From: Narthecium ossifragum
Taxonomy: Eukaryota; Streptophyta; Magnoliopsida; Dioscoreales; Nartheciaceae
Assembly (NCBI GenBank): GCA_963920575.1
Contig: OY986971.1
Location: 14,312,492 to 14,376,491 of the forward strand
Direction: 5' to 3'
DNA length: 64,000 bases
Shown: piece by piece, positions 41,421 to 53,940 of the stretch
How positions within the stretch are numbered: the stretch's first letter is position 1
Layout of the letters: each line of letters begins with the position of its first letter
The notes under the pieces: generated by a model
What the model was told of the DNA's origin: nothing
Seen by the model: the letters and a program-made list of their open reading frames with translations, nothing else
The model's database searches: none
Program-made: the position numbers and the translations under genes

Positions 41421-43278
41421 TGTTACGATGCACCTTCTCTAGGGCTTTCGTATCTGGTCTCTTGCCTTGTCTCAGATTCTCTTTAGCCAAATCTATGGCT
41501 AGGTTGAGAGATACCTTTAGGGTTTTAGGAGGACCCTAGGTATTCGACGAGGAAGGTGAAGACGGTAGGAGGGAGACGAAAGAGAAGAGGATACCTTGCA
41601 GATCCTCTTGGAGTTGGCTGGTTACTCTTGGAGATCCAAGCCAAAGAAGGCCGAAGAAGAGGGCAGCGGCGAAGGAAAGACGCCGGGGGTCGGAGACGTG
41701 GCTGGTAGCGACAGACGGCGGTGATGATGGTGGTGGCCGGCTGGTGGAAGAAGGTGATCCGGCTGTAGGGAGAGAGAGGACGTGGGGGAGATAATGTAGT
41801 GGGATATTTAAGTTATAGCTACTCCTTGGGTTACATGATACGGTTGGAAGTCCAGCTCCACCTGGGCTAGACCAACCCACGCCCAATTATGGGGCAGGGC
41901 CCACACATGGGCTAGATCCAGTTGGGACCCACGCAGGTCAGGCCCCACCCCTTGGTAGGACCTGACCTTGGACCAGGTCTCAAGCCAAAGCCGGCCTTAG
42001 GGATCCTAATCCTTAGCTGGTTACTACCTTAGTTAGTTCTTAATTGCTTTCCTAGTTGATTTCCTAGTTTGAGTTCAGTTTATGCTTTGTTTTATTAGTT
42101 CCTATTTTGAGTCCAGTTTGTTAGGGAGTTTGAGTTATGATTGAGTCTTAGTAGGAAAGTATGGTTACTTGCTGATTAAAGCAAGGTAGTTCTCTAGTTG
42201 AAGTAGGACTCTCTTGAGGCCTCTATAAAAGGACCTCCATAGCTTGTATTAGGTTTTATGCATTGAAGAATAAAGTTAGTAGTTAAAGTAGGATATCTTA
42301 GGAGTAGTTCTAAATTAATATTCCACCACCACCAGACCCTCCCACGTTTCTCTCTCTTGCTGGCCTTCTCCACCCGCCGGCTACCACCATCACCACCGCC
42401 GTTCGCCGCTACCAGCCACCGCTCCCATCCCGGCGTCCTCCTTGGCTGCCGGCCCCCCTTCTTCCACCTCTCTTGGCGTGGATCTCCAAGAGTAACCAGC
42501 CAACCACAAGAGGATCTGCAAGGTAAACTCTTCTCTACCGTCTCCTACCTTCAGTCTTCATCTTCCTCGTCGAATACCTAGGGTCCTTCTCCTAAAACCC
42601 TAAAGGTATCTCTCGACCTAGCCATAGATTTGGCTAAGGAAGAACTGAGACCAGGGAAGAGACCAGGTACACGTGCCTACGAGAAGGCACGGCGTAACAT
42701 TACAGCTACTCGTAAATTATCCTACTAATAACTCTATTTTATTCTCATAATTCGTCCATGCATACCTAATACAAGCTATGGAGGTCCTTTTATAGAGGCC
42801 TCAACAAGATCTAATCAGATAACTACTATCTTGCTATAATCAGCAAGTTACAATCCTTTCCTAATAAGACTCAATCAAGATAACTACTAATAGAAAACTG
42901 GCTCAATCATAATCCAAACTAATAAATCAACTAATAACCAACTAAGAAAGTGATCCAGCTAGGGATTAGGATCCCTAATGTCGGATTAGGCTTGGGACCT
43001 GGTTCCAAGGCCGGGACTATGGATCCATGCTTGGGCGTGGACTTGGTCTTGGCTTAGTCCATGGTCGGGTCAGGTAGGAGGTGGGGTCCGACCTGCGTGG
43101 GAGTTCATTAGTTCCTCCTGGGCGTGGGTCCTGCTCCTTGGTCCAGCCCATGCTCGGGCTTGGGCTTGAAGCTAGTTCAGGTAGGGCTCGGCTTGCACAT
43201 CTAGGACTAGACTCGATCAAGTCCTTCCTTGGCGTAGGTTGGGCTCGCACAAGCTGAGCTTGGTTCGACCTCGTATCA
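41421..43278 (-). repeat. 3' LTR of A-n copy 4, interrupted
   Basis: About 990 bp when the solo LTR is removed. Ends TGTTACGATGCACC and CCTCGTATCA. Matches the 5' LTR at 51565-52577. Confidence 0.85.
41836..42699 (+). repeat. family A solo LTR (TSD TTACA)
   Basis: 864 bp, TGATACGGTTGG to CACGGCGTAACA, the element 2 LTR in opposite orientation. Exact TTACA at 41831-41835 and 42700-42704. TATA at 42221-42232. Confidence 0.93.
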
Positions 43279-43316
43279 TCCCCTCCCCCTTCGAAGAGTG
43301 CCTTGTCCTCAAGGCC
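43279..43316 (-). promoter_or_regulatory. polypurine tract and hairpin, A-n copy 4
   Basis: Purine tract CGAAGGGGGAGGGGA (minus strand). The stem at 43299-43316 has one unpaired terminal base (TGCCTTG against CAAGGCC). Confidence 0.72.
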
Positions 43317-43368
43317 TGAATTTGCTGAGGGAAGAGAACTCTGCTCTTGTTGACCCGAAGTGACATGG

Positions 43369-44758
43369 TGTTACGAGCGGTCTACTCGTGATCCTCTCGT
43401 AATGGGTCTCTACTGCTCCAATCGATCAGAATCGCCCTGATCGGACTTGATTTGAGTCCAATTGGCTGAATCTGGATCGAATCTGGTTCAGATCTGGCTC
43501 AGATTGGGGTAGGACTCGACTGGGTCAAGTCTGGATTGGTTGATTGGCTCTTGGAATTGAATCTGGCTCGGATTGGGCTAAGAGGCTTGGCTGAAACGGC
43601 TAGGAGTGGGTTAAGGGGCTGAGCCAAATCAGAGTGGGCTGAGTCTGAATCAACTGGCTGGCTGAACCAAGTTAGAGTTGGCTGAGCCAACTTGGTTGGG
43701 CTGAACCGGAGTTGATCCGAGGGCTGTGGTTCGCCGGAGTAGATCGCTGGCGTAGGGACGACGGCGGCGGTCGGGGTAGTGGCAGGAAGCGTCGCCTGGA
43801 GGTGGGGAAGAGTTCCAACGGAGTGGATCTGGGAGATGGGTGGCGGATCGGCCGGATCGGGTGAAGACGGCGGTGAAGGTTGAGTCGGCCGGAGTCGAGG
43901 ACGACGAGGGAGGCTCCGGGAGTGGCTGAGGACGTCGGAAAGAGGGTCGGAGGAGATAGGCGATGGATTTAGCGTGGTTTGGGGGTGAGTTCGGGGATCG
44001 GAAGTGGGTTGACGGCGGAGGGGACGGAGGTAGGCTTGTCGGGGACGGCGCCGGAGGGGACGAAGGACGGAGGGAAGGGTATGGCAGGAGTCGTGGGAGG
44101 TAGGGGGAGACGATGGTGGGTTTAGGTGGCGACGGGGCTGGCCGGAGAGGAGAGAACGGCGGTGGTCGGCGGATGCTAGGGTACGGGAGAGAAGAGAGGG
44201 AAGGAAGAAGACGATGACGTGGCAGGTGACGAGGAGAGAGAGTGGTGACGTGGCGCTGACGTGGAGGAGAGAGAAAGTGACGGGAGAGAGAGAAACACTG
44301 GTGGAGGCGGTGCCGGCTGCGGGGAAGATGACCGACGGGGAAGAAGGTGGATCGATGGTGGATTTCGGGTGGAATCTACTTTACTTCTACTCCTATGATA
44401 TTCTACTCCTATGATATTCTACTAATTACTCTTAATCATTCATCTCATGCATAACCTAATACAAACTACTAAGGTCCTTTTATAGAGACCTTGACAGAGT
44501 CCTAATCCACTAGAAAAACCCCCTTGCTTAATTAGCAAGTAATAAGGTTTCTGACTCAACTCAACTTCCTAACTCAAAGGGACTCTTAATTAATTCCTAA
44601 CAATCAACTAGGACTCAATAAAAGACTAATGATAAATACTAATTAAATACTCTAGTTTGAACTTGGGAAGTCCAAGTCAAACTAGGAAAGAAGTTGAACC
44701 AGCTTGGTTCCTCTTCTGGGTTCGGGTCCAGTTGGTCGAGTCGGATCGACTCGTATCA
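43369..44758 (-). repeat. 3' LTR of nested family B element
   Basis: 1390 bp, TGTTACGAGCGG to GACTCGTATCA. TGACGTGG motifs near 44215-44270. Confidence 0.9.
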
Positions 44759-44796
44759 CCCCCCCTTCCTTCAAAATTGGCCTTGTCCTCAAGGCC
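44759..44796 (-). promoter_or_regulatory. polypurine tract and hairpin, nested B element
   Basis: GAAGGAAGGGGG tract (minus strand) next to the 3' LTR, and the perfect GGCCTTG/CAAGGCC stem at 44779-44796. Confidence 0.8.
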
Positions 44797-46421
44797 AAAG
44801 TTAAGTCAAGTAGGATGGCTCTATGTGGCTGGACCGAATCAACTTGCTGCTGTAGTTCTGGACTCGGTGGGGAGAAACTAGGTCTATCCCATGATGGGTC
44901 CAGGGGTAGCAGTACCAAGCATCTGATGGATCGTGCAGAGGATGGAGCATCTGGAGGTCGATCTGACGGCTCAGGTAGCTCCAGGAATATGATCTTCAAT
45001 GGCTCTCCTGGATCATCTTCATCATGTCCCATCAGTAGAGTTGCCCATGACCATAGGATGGGATCTGATCTCCATGGTCTGATCAACTGTGCAGGGACTT
45101 GGCTTGAATCTGGGTCAAGCTGGCTTTGGTCCAATCTGAAGTGACGATGGCTGGACCATGCTTCTGCTGCACTAGTATGGGCTTGAAATTGGTTGAACCA
45201 AGTTGAATCTTCAGCTGTGCTGAGTCGTACTCTGGTCCAAACATGTCTGACTTGGTTGGCTCTATCGGTGTCAATCTGGACTTGAGTCAGTTGAGCTAAA
45301 CCGATGTTACCATCATAATCAGATCTGATCAGATTGAAGGAGACATTGGAATAAGGAGGGTAGCTCCTTTGATGACTCATCTCAACCTTTGAATGCTTGA
45401 TCAACGGCTGAGGATGCATCTTGATCACATGGAGTTGATCTGGATGGTCCTGATTGCTGGAGACTCTTGGATCAGGTTCAGATCGAAGATCGGAACCACT
45501 GGATCGAAGATCACGCTGATCAAACGGCTGGATCAAGTTGCAGTCTTGATCGGACGGCTGAGAAGCTGCCGGAGCTGGATCAACGGCGAAACGAGGTCGT
45601 CGGAGAGCGACAACGGCTCAGGAAGCTTCGCAGGGACGAGGGGGTTCCATCCGTACGGTCTAATCGTCGGATTGGGCCTCGGATGCACCGGATCTGTTGT
45701 TGGCGGCGCGGTGGAGGTCGTCGCCGGTGATCGCCGGTGTTCTAGGCCGCGACGATGCTTGAGCTCGTCGGGAACAAGTACGGGAAGGTCTTGGGACCTT
45801 TCTCATGAGATCTGATCTTGGGATCAACCTCTGGATATGGTGGAGTTGAGGAGGCCGGAACATGGGAGTTCGCCGGAATTGTACGTCGGCGATCCGGGCC
45901 TCAATTGTGGACGTGGTTGGCCACGGTGGCTTCGGGGATGGACGCCGGTGCTTCCTCGAAGGTTGGGAGAAGAGGACGGCGTCGGAGATCGGCGTTGGGG
46001 TGGCGGCTTGGGGACGAGCCGATGGGCTCTTGTTTTGAGCCGGGACGACGATGGGTCGGCTCGGAGTGAGCCGGGCGCGGGGAAGGAGATGAGCCGCTGG
46101 CGAGCCACGGCTTGAGCCAGAGACGGGCCGAGTCCAAGGAGGGGAGAGAAAACCAGGGGAAATTCCGGAAAAATATGGAAAAATAGGGAAAATTCCGGAA
46201 AAATCAGGAGAATGTGGTAGATAGTGTTCACCCTGGTCTGGCAGAGGTTGCAACAACAAGTGCTTTGGTTCGATCTGAGAATCGGACGGTTGTTGCTCCT
46301 CGACTAGCTTCTAGATCTCTTCTCCCTTACTGATTGCTGGTGTCTCAGTCAGACTCGAAATTACAACCGGAGTCATAATCTGAGTTGGCTCAGGCTCAGG
46401 TTCTGCAATCATTATCCTCGG

Positions 46422-47795
46422 TGTTACGAGCGGTCTACTCGTGATCCTCTCGTAATGGGTCTCTACTGCTCCAATCGATCAGAATCGCCCTGATCGGACT
46501 TGATTTGAGTCCAATGGGTTGAAGCTGGATCGAATCTGGTTCAGATCTGGCTCAGATTGGGGTAGGACTCGACTGGGTCAAGTCTGGATTGGTTGATTGG
46601 CTCTTGGAATTGAATCTGGCTCAGATTGGGCTAAGTGGCTTGGCTGAAACGGCTAGGAGTGGGTTAAGTGGCTGAACCAAATCAAAGTGGGCTGAGTCTG
46701 AATCAACTGGCTGGCTGAATCAATTAGAGTTGGTTGAGTTGAACCTGATTTGAAGTGGCTGAACCGGTTTGATCCAAGGGCTGAGGGGTCACCGGAGGGA
46801 TCGCCGGCGATAGGGACGGCGGCGGCGGTCGGGATACGTCCAGGAAGGGTCGCCTGGAGGTGGGGATGAGATCTACCGGCTCGGATCTGGAAGATGGGTG
46901 GCGGATCGGCCGGATCTGGTGAAGACGGCGGTGAAGGTAGGTCGGCCGGCGTCGGGAACGACGAGGGAGGCTCGGCGGGGGTCCTTGGGACGTCGGGAAG
47001 GATCGTGGGGAGACAAGGAAGGGTTTGGGGTGAGATCGGGGTCGTGTCGTGGACGACGGACGGTGGCTGTGAACTTGGGTTGGCCGGGGAAGACGTCGGA
47101 GGAGACGACGGAGGCGGAGGAGCGGCTTGGAGAAGTCGTGAGGCTCAGGGGAAGGCGTTGGAGGTCTTGGTTGGCGACGGGGGTGGCCGGAGAGGGAACG
47201 GCGGTGGAGATCGGCGGGAGCGAGGGTACGGCTTGAGGAGGGAGACGATGAATAGTGCGGGTGACGTGGCGCTGACGTGGCGGTGGGGTCGCTGACGTGG
47301 CGGAGAGAGAAAGTGACGGGGAGAAGGAAATTGAAGGTGAAGGCGATGCTGGCTGCGGAGAAGATGACCGACGGGGAAGAAGATGGATCTATGGTGGATT
47401 TCGGGTGGAATCTACTTTACTTCTACTCCTATGATATTCTACTCCTATGATAACTTATCAACTACTCTTAATCATTCATCTCATGCATCATCCTAATACA
47501 AACTACTAAGGTCCTTTTATAGAGACCTTGACAGAGTCCTAATCCACTAGAAAAACCCCCTTGCTTGATTAGCAAGTAATAAGGTTTCTGACTCAACTCA
47601 ACTTCCTAACTCAAAGGGACTTTTAATTAATTCCTAACAATCAACTAGGACTCAATAAAAGACTAATGATAAATACTAATTAAATACTCTAGTTTGAACT
47701 AGGGAAGTCCAAGTCAAACTAGGAAAGAGGTTGAACCAGCTTGGTTCCTCTTCTGGGTTCGGGTCCAGTTGGTCGTGTCGGATCGACTCGTATCA
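46422..47795 (-). repeat. family B solo LTR inside a family B element (TSD CTCGG)
   Basis: 1374 bp, flanked by exact CTCGG at 46417-46421 and 47796-47800. Three TGACGTGG motifs at 47262, 47273 and 47293. Confidence 0.93.
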
Positions 47796-47984
47796 CTCGG
47801 TGCTATAGTTGACCACCTACGAGAGATCTGCTCCATATTTCTGCTTTGGCGTTCCATCAAAGTTGAAACAAGATTTACCTCGGCCTGCAGACTCTTAATT
47901 TGCTGTTCCCACCACTCCTGGGATACTCCGTACATGATGGCGAAGTTTCCAGTAGGGTCTGAACCGCACAGTCGGTGGAACGGA

Positions 47985-47996
47985 GCTCTGATACCA
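47985..47996 (-). promoter_or_regulatory. primer binding site, initiator tRNA-Met
   Basis: Exact TGGTATCAGAGC three bases from the B 5' LTR. Confidence 0.9.
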
Positions 47997-47999
47997 AGT

Positions 48000-49391
48000 T
48001 GTTACGAGCGGTCTACTCGTGATCCTCTCGTAATGGGTCTCTACTGCTCCAATCGATCAGAATCGCCCTGATTGGACTTGATTTGAGTCCAATTGGCTGA
48101 ATCTGGATCGAATCTGGTTCAGATCTGGCTCAGATTGGGGTAGGACTCGACTGGGTCAAGTCTGGATTGGTTGATTGGCTCTTGGAATTGAATCTGGCTC
48201 GGATTGGGCTAAGTGGCTTGGCTGAAACGTCTAGGAGTGGGTTAAGTGGCTGAGCCAAATCAGAGTGGGCTGAGTCTGAATCAACTGGCTGGCTGAACCA
48301 AGTTAGAGTTGGCTGAGCCAACTTGGTTGGGCTGAACCGGAGTTGATCCGAGGGCTGTGGTTCGCCGGAGTAGATCGCCGGCGTAGGGACGGCGGCGGCG
48401 GTCGGGGTAGTGGCAGGAAGCGTCGCCTGGAGGTGGGGAAGAGTTCCAACGGAGTGGATCTGGGAAATGGGTGGCGGATCGGCCGGATCGGGTGAAGACG
48501 GCGGTGAAGGTTGGGTCGGCCGGAGTCGAGGACGACGAGGGAGGCTCCGGGAGTGGCTGAGGACGTCGGAAAGAGGGTCGGAGGAGATAGGCGATGGATT
48601 TAGCGTGGTTTGGGGGTGAGTTCGGGGATCGGAAGTGGGTTGACGGCGGAGGGGACGGAGGTAGGCTTTTCGGGGACGGCGCCGGAGGGGACGAAGGACG
48701 GAGGGAAGGGTATGGCCGGAGTCGTGGGAGGTAGGGGGAGACGATGGTGGGTTTAGGTGGCGACGGGGCTGGCCGGAGAGGAGAGAACGGCGGTGGTCGG
48801 CGGATGCTAGGGTACGGGATAGAAGAGAGGGAAGGAAGAAGACGATGACGTGGCAGGTGACGAGGAGAGAGAGTGGTGACGTGGCGCTGACGTGGAGGAG
48901 AGAGAAAGTGACGGGAGAGAGAGAGAAACACTGGTGGAGGCGGTGCCGGCTGCGGGGAAGATGACCGACGGGGAAGAAGGTGGATCGATGGTGGATTTCG
49001 GGTGGAATCTACTTTACTTCTACTCCTATGATATTCTACTCCTATGATATTCTACTAATTACTCTTAATCATTCATCTCATGCATAACCTAATACAAACT
49101 ACTAAGGTCCTTTTATAGAGACCTTGACAGAGTCCTAATCCACTAGAAAAACCCCCTTGCTTAATTAGCAAGTAATAAGGTTTCTGACTCAACTCAACTT
49201 CCTAACTCAAAGGGACTCTTAATTAATTCCTAACAATCAACTAGGACTCAATAAAAGACTAATGATAAATACTAATTAAATACTCTTGTTTGAACTAGGG
49301 AAGTCCAAGTCAAACTAGGAAAGAGGTTGAACCAGCTTGGTTCCTCTTCTGGGTTCGGGTCCAGTTGGTCGAGTCGGATTGACTCGTATCA
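48000..49391 (-). repeat. 5' LTR of nested family B element
   Basis: 1392 bp, TGTTACGAGCGG to GACTCGTATCA. TATA at 49109-49120. Confidence 0.9.
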
Positions 49392-51502
49392 CCTGGCTGG
49401 ACTGCAACTGCAACTTTGGACTCGGTGGTGAGAAACCTGGTCGGTCTCCATGGTGGATCTAATGGTATCCGAAGCGACGAGTCAAGGGGCCATGCTGCCG
49501 ATCTGGAAGGAGGAGGCTGAAACTTAGGTGGATCTGGCGGCCTCTGGAACTCCAAGAAGTAGAGGGCGGCTGTAGATCGACGATTGGGCCACCTCAAGTG
49601 CTGGCGTTCTAGGTCAAAGACTCGGTCAACCTGAATCAAATCCTTCCATGGTGGAAGTAGACCCAAGACGGCGGCTGGATACAGTCGTGCCGAGGACGGA
49701 GCATCCGGGGGACAATCTGATGGTTCAGGTGGCTCCAAGCATAGGTTCTTCAATGGTTCTCCTGGATCATCCTCGTCATGTCCCATGAGTAGTGTCGCCC
49801 ATGACCATTGAACGGGATCTGATCTCCATGGGCTGGTCGGATGTGCAGGGTCTTGGCTTGATGCTGAGTCAAGCTCGCTTTGGTCCAGTCTGAAGTGAAG
49901 TCGGCTGGGCCACGCTTCTGATGCACTATTTGGATCTTGATCAGGTTCAGTTTGGCTGAGCTTGATAGAGCTTGGCTGGCTGCAATCAGATCTAGCCGGA
50001 TTGATTCTGGCTGCATCCAATTGAGTCTGACTTAGCATTGTTTGATCTGAGCTTGGTCGGATCTGGTTGGTGTAACCAAACCTGGTCGTGCTTGGATGGA
50101 ATCTGACCAAGTCTTGTAAGCTGCAATCTGACTCGACCAATTGTAGGTGATGGAGTCGAAGTTTGATCAGGTTCAAACCGTAGTGATTTGATTTGATCTG
50201 ATCAGATAGATGAAGGGCTCTGGCAACTGAGAGGGGACTGAACTTGGTCGCCGGTGAGGGATGTTCATCAGGGTTTGGATCCCATGGAGAAGAGGGGATG
50301 AGAGGATGGGGGTTCGATACGGGTGGCAGATCTGGAGGGGGTTTGGGGTCGGCCTCGGTAAGGCTACGGGAAGGGTCAGGAGGGTTAGGGGACGGTCTTT
50401 GGTGGCTTGAGAAATCCTTCAGTGGGCCATGGAAGGTGGTTATGGTAGGATCAGGGACAGGTAGGCAACGATTACCTTGGGGGTTGCTGTCGGAGTTGAA
50501 GGAGGGGGCTTTGGGATTGGTGTAGGAGTGAGGAGGGCCTTGGGGGAGGTTACATGGTGCGGGGAGGGCTTCAACTAAGGTGAGGTTGGCTGCTAAAGAG
50601 GAATTGCTGGTGGGAAGGTAGGGTTTGGATGAGGGAAATAACGAAGGAGATGATGGCAGGATGTTTACTGGGCTGGGATGTGGTGTGGTTGGGTAAGGGG
50701 GCAGCGGGTGTTGTTCAGGATTTGGGTCATGGGGCAGCTCGTGGGTAGGGGAAGTATGCGGAGTCCTAATCCAGGTAGAGCTAGGTTTAGGTTCTGCAAT
50801 CCAAGTTGTAGCTAGAATGGGATTTTGGCTGGAAATCTGAACTCCAATAGGGCTTGACTGATTTGTAGGAGAATATCGTTGGATCATTGCTTCCCACTGT
50901 TCTTCTGAAGGGTAAGGTAGAGGGATCCAACATTGGACAGCTTCCTTCCATTGTTCAGTTGTAGGGTAAGCCATACTCCGAGTTTGACTAGGATTCCTAG
51001 TTGGAGTAGGATTTGTAATCCTAGTTCCAGTAGGATTTTGAGCCCAAGTCGTACTCTGAGTTTGACTCGGATTCCTAGTTGGAGTAGGATTTGTAATCCT
51101 AGTTCCATTAGGATTTGGAGTCCAAGTTGTACTCAAATGCCCATTGGCATTAGCAGGTTTGGGTTGTTTGTAGGGTGGAGATAATGGCTGATATGGTGGT
51201 GATGGATTGTAGGGAAGACTAGGGTTGTACGGTGCATAGGGAGGTGGCATAGGCTGCTGGTATGGAGGCTAGGCATGGGCCGAGTATAGGGGCTGGTATG
51301 GTGGTGGAGGGACTTGGCCAGGTACAGTAGGGTTAGGGTTAGGGAACGGATGGCCAAGGGAAAGAGGATGAGTGGGTTGAACCGGTTGGGTAGTAGGCTG
51401 GTAAGGAGGAATTGGATTGTAGGCTGCATAGGGTGGAGGTAGATGATGATATGGTAGGGGTATCATAGATAGCGGTATAGGATAGGCTGGTACTCCTGCC
51501 AT
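49392..51502 (-). pseudogene. A-n proline-rich ORF, copy 4, one in-frame stop and a B insertion
   Basis: The ATG at 51502 (MAGVPAYPIPLSMIPLPYHH) opens a frame stopped by TAG at 51269-51271. The same frame is then open for over 600 codons to the B insertion at 49391. It has three repeat blocks of the NPTGTRITNPTPTRNPSQT type, then WSWATLLMGHDEDDPGEPLK near 49800, GLLPPWKDLIQVDRVFD near 49630 and ALYFLEFQRPPDPP near 49540. The N-terminus is shorter and less like copies 1 and 3. The last codons lie left of the B element at 43317-43368. Confidence 0.75.
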
Positions 51503-51549
51503 CAGTGAAGCTTCTTGAATGCTTTGGGCGGCACAGTCCGCGGAACGGA

Positions 51550-51561
51550 GCTCTGATACCA
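51550..51561 (-). promoter_or_regulatory. primer binding site, initiator tRNA-Met
   Basis: Exact TGGTATCAGAGC three bases from the 5' LTR of A-n copy 4. Confidence 0.9.
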
Positions 51562-51564
51562 AGT

Positions 51565-52577
51565 TGTTACGATGCACCTTCTCTAGTTGTTACAATGCAC
51601 CTTCTAGGGCTTTCGTATTTGGTCTCTTGCTTTGTCTCAGATCCTCTTTAGCCAAATCTATGGCTAGGTCGAGAGATACCTTTAGGGTTTTAGGAGAAGG
51701 ACCCTAGGTATTCGACAAGGAAGGTGAAGACTGGAGGAGGGAGACGAAAGAGAAGAGGATACCTTGCAGATCCTCTTGGGGTTGGCTGGTTACTCTTGGA
51801 GATCCAAGCCAAAGAAGGTCGAAGAAGAGGGCAGCGGCCAAGGAAGGACGCCGGGGGTCGGAGACGTGGCTGGTAGCAGTGGACGGCGGTGATGATGGTG
51901 GTGGCCGGCTGGTGGAAGAAGGTGATCCGGCTGTAGGGAGAGAGAGGACGTTGGGGAGATAATGTAGTGGGATATTTAAGTTATAGCTACTCCTAGGGTT
52001 ACAGCTACTCGTAAATTATCCTACTAATAACTCTATTTTATTCTCATAATTCGTCCATGCATACCTAATACAAGCTATGGAGGTCCTTTTATAGAGGCCT
52101 CAACAAGATCTAATCAGATAACTACTATCTTGCTATAATCAGCAAGTTACAATCCTTTCCTAATAAGACTCAATCAAGATAATTACTAATAGAAAACTGA
52201 CTCAGTCATAATCCAAACTAATAAATCAACTAATAACCAACTAAGAAAGTGATCCAGCTAGGGATTAGGATCCCTAATGCCGGATTAGGCTTGGGACCCG
52301 GTTCCAAGGCCGGGACTATGGATCCATGCTTGGGTGTGGACTTGGTCTTGGCTTGGTCCATGGTCGGGTCAGGTAGGAGGTGGGGACCGACCTGTGTGGG
52401 ACCTCCTTAGTTCCTCCTGGGCGTGGGTCCTGGTCCTTGGTCCAACCCATGCTCGGGTTTGGGCTTGAAGCCAGTTCAGCTAGGGCTCGGCTTGCACATC
52501 TAGGACTAGACTCGATCTAGTCCTTCCTTGGCGTGGGTTGGGCTGGCCCAGGCTGAGCTTGGTTCGACCTTGTATCA
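51565..52577 (-). repeat. 5' LTR of A-n copy 4 with a duplicated terminus
   Basis: 1013 bp. The terminus TGTTACGATGCACCTTCT is repeated after 23 bases as TGTTACAATGCACCTTCT (51565 and 51588). The other end is CCTTGTATCA. Confidence 0.85.
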
Positions 52578-52950
52578 ACGTCTCTCCCGAGCTCTCCTCT
52601 CCTCTCCCCAAATCCCCTCTGGCTTCTCCCTCCTCTCCTTCTCCATCTTCCCGTCGCGCGTGGATGGAAGCGTTGGACGGCTCCCGGCAGTTCCCCGACA
52701 AGCTAGAAGCGGCGGCGACGTCCCCTCCTCCTTCTCCTTCCATCCTTTTCTCTCTCCCGCGGCCTCTCTTCATTCTTCGGCGACGACAGCTGCGGTTGTG
52801 GGAGGCCTCCGGCGGATCTCCGACGAGCTGCAGACGGCGGCTTCGACAGAGGACGGCGGATCAAGGTGGATTATCAGTGGATTAGCGTGTGAAGGTAGGG
52901 TTTCTACCTTGATCTTTAGGATCTAGGGTTTGTTTGTTGGATTAGTTGAT

Positions 52951-53940
52951 TTCTATGCTCTAATTAGTCTCTTGATGCATGTTCTTCATCTGGTAGATAT
53001 TCTTAGGATTTGATTGTGATTCAATCGGGTTTTCTAAGCATTTATTCTCGGATTTTATCATATCTCTGTTCTTCGATGAATAGTCGCGTTCAAGCCCGAT
53101 TTGTGAGCTGTGTGAGCATGATCTCGTGCAACTTTCAAGATGAAAGTTGTAGATCATCGAGTTCTCTTTCGATTGCCGCTGGTTTCATGTGTTTTGGATT
53201 TATATACGATTTTTGGTGAATTGTTTTTCTAAACTCCTGCGAAACAGAAATTAAGAAATTGATTAGTAAAATCTGAGGAAATTAGACTTCAATTAGACCT
53301 AATTCTTGGTCAGCATGTTCCTAGAATGTTAATCTATTTCTGCCTTTGTTTAATTTGAAATCCAAAGTTGTTTGGATGTTGAATTATAATGTTTTCGTCG
53401 CCTCTAACGGTGGTTTACTGTAGCAATCCGAGAATTAGCTTGTTAGTGGATTTCTATGTTCTAATTAGTCCCTTGATGCATGCTTAGTAATTGATTGAAG
53501 TTTCATGCAATTTGATATGGGTTTTATCCGGATTTTTGGAAGTTTTTCTGGATTTTACCGAAGCTCTGTTTTTCTACGAGCTGAGCTGTTCTAGCTCAGA
53601 TCTGGGCTCGTACGTACATGATCTTGTTTGATTATCAAGATCAAAGTTGTAGATCATCAAATCTACTTTCAAGTGACGCTTATTTCATAATTTTCAGATT
53701 TTTGTACTATTTATTATGAATTGTTCCCTGATCTGCGACGAAACTGAATCTTTGATAAAAGCTTGGGTTTTTGGCCGAAAATGGAGTCTTTCTTGATCTA
53801 TTTGCTTCGGTCTTCTCGTAGTAGATTGCTAAGGTTGTTAGATATCATGTATATGAATTCTAGGGTAATTATGAAGGATTTATGCCGAGCTTTAAGCATG
53901 TGTAGCTCTAGGTTTTAATCATGCAAATATTATCTTTTCT
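52951..53940 (+). repeat. imperfect ~500-bp tandem duplication inside the Del-like LTR
   Basis: TTCTATGCTCTAATTAGTC at 52951 recurs at 53452, and GATGAAAGTTGTAGATCATC at 53139 recurs as GATCAAAGTTG at 53639. The offset is about 500 bases; the two copies are well diverged. Nothing coding is seen. Confidence 0.7.

Larger units (their letters stand above)
44682..47935 (-). pseudogene. family B ORF with two in-frame stops and a solo-LTR insertion
   Basis: The ATG at 47935 (MYGVSQEWWEQQIKSL) runs to 47801, where the solo LTR (46422-47795) interrupts it. The same protein resumes from about 46416. Long open stretches at 46259-45660 and 45536-44682 are in one frame, separated by a TAG at 45657-45659 and a TGA just downstream, with no net frameshift between them. 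The end is 77 bases into the LTR, as in the intact copy. WSWATLLMGHDEDDPGEPLK is retained. No gag-pol domain. Confidence 0.78.
43369..49391 (-). mobile_element. family B element holding a B solo LTR (TSD CATGG/CCTGG)
   Basis: LTRs 43369-44758 and 48000-49391 are near-identical. Internal region holds hairpin, polypurine tract, ORF, a nested B solo LTR and a primer site. Flanking 5-mers differ at one base, and joining the flanks restores A-n internal sequence. Confidence 0.9.
41421..52577 (-). mobile_element. A-n element, copy 4, carrying nested A and B insertions (TSD ACATC/ACGTC)
   Basis: 3' LTR 41421-43278 (split by a solo LTR), polypurine tract, start of internal region to 43368, family B insertion 43369-49391, remaining internal region with ORF to 51502, primer site, 5' LTR 51565-52577. 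Flanks 41416-41420 and 52578-52582 differ at one base. Outer flanks are Del-like LTR. Confidence 0.88.
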
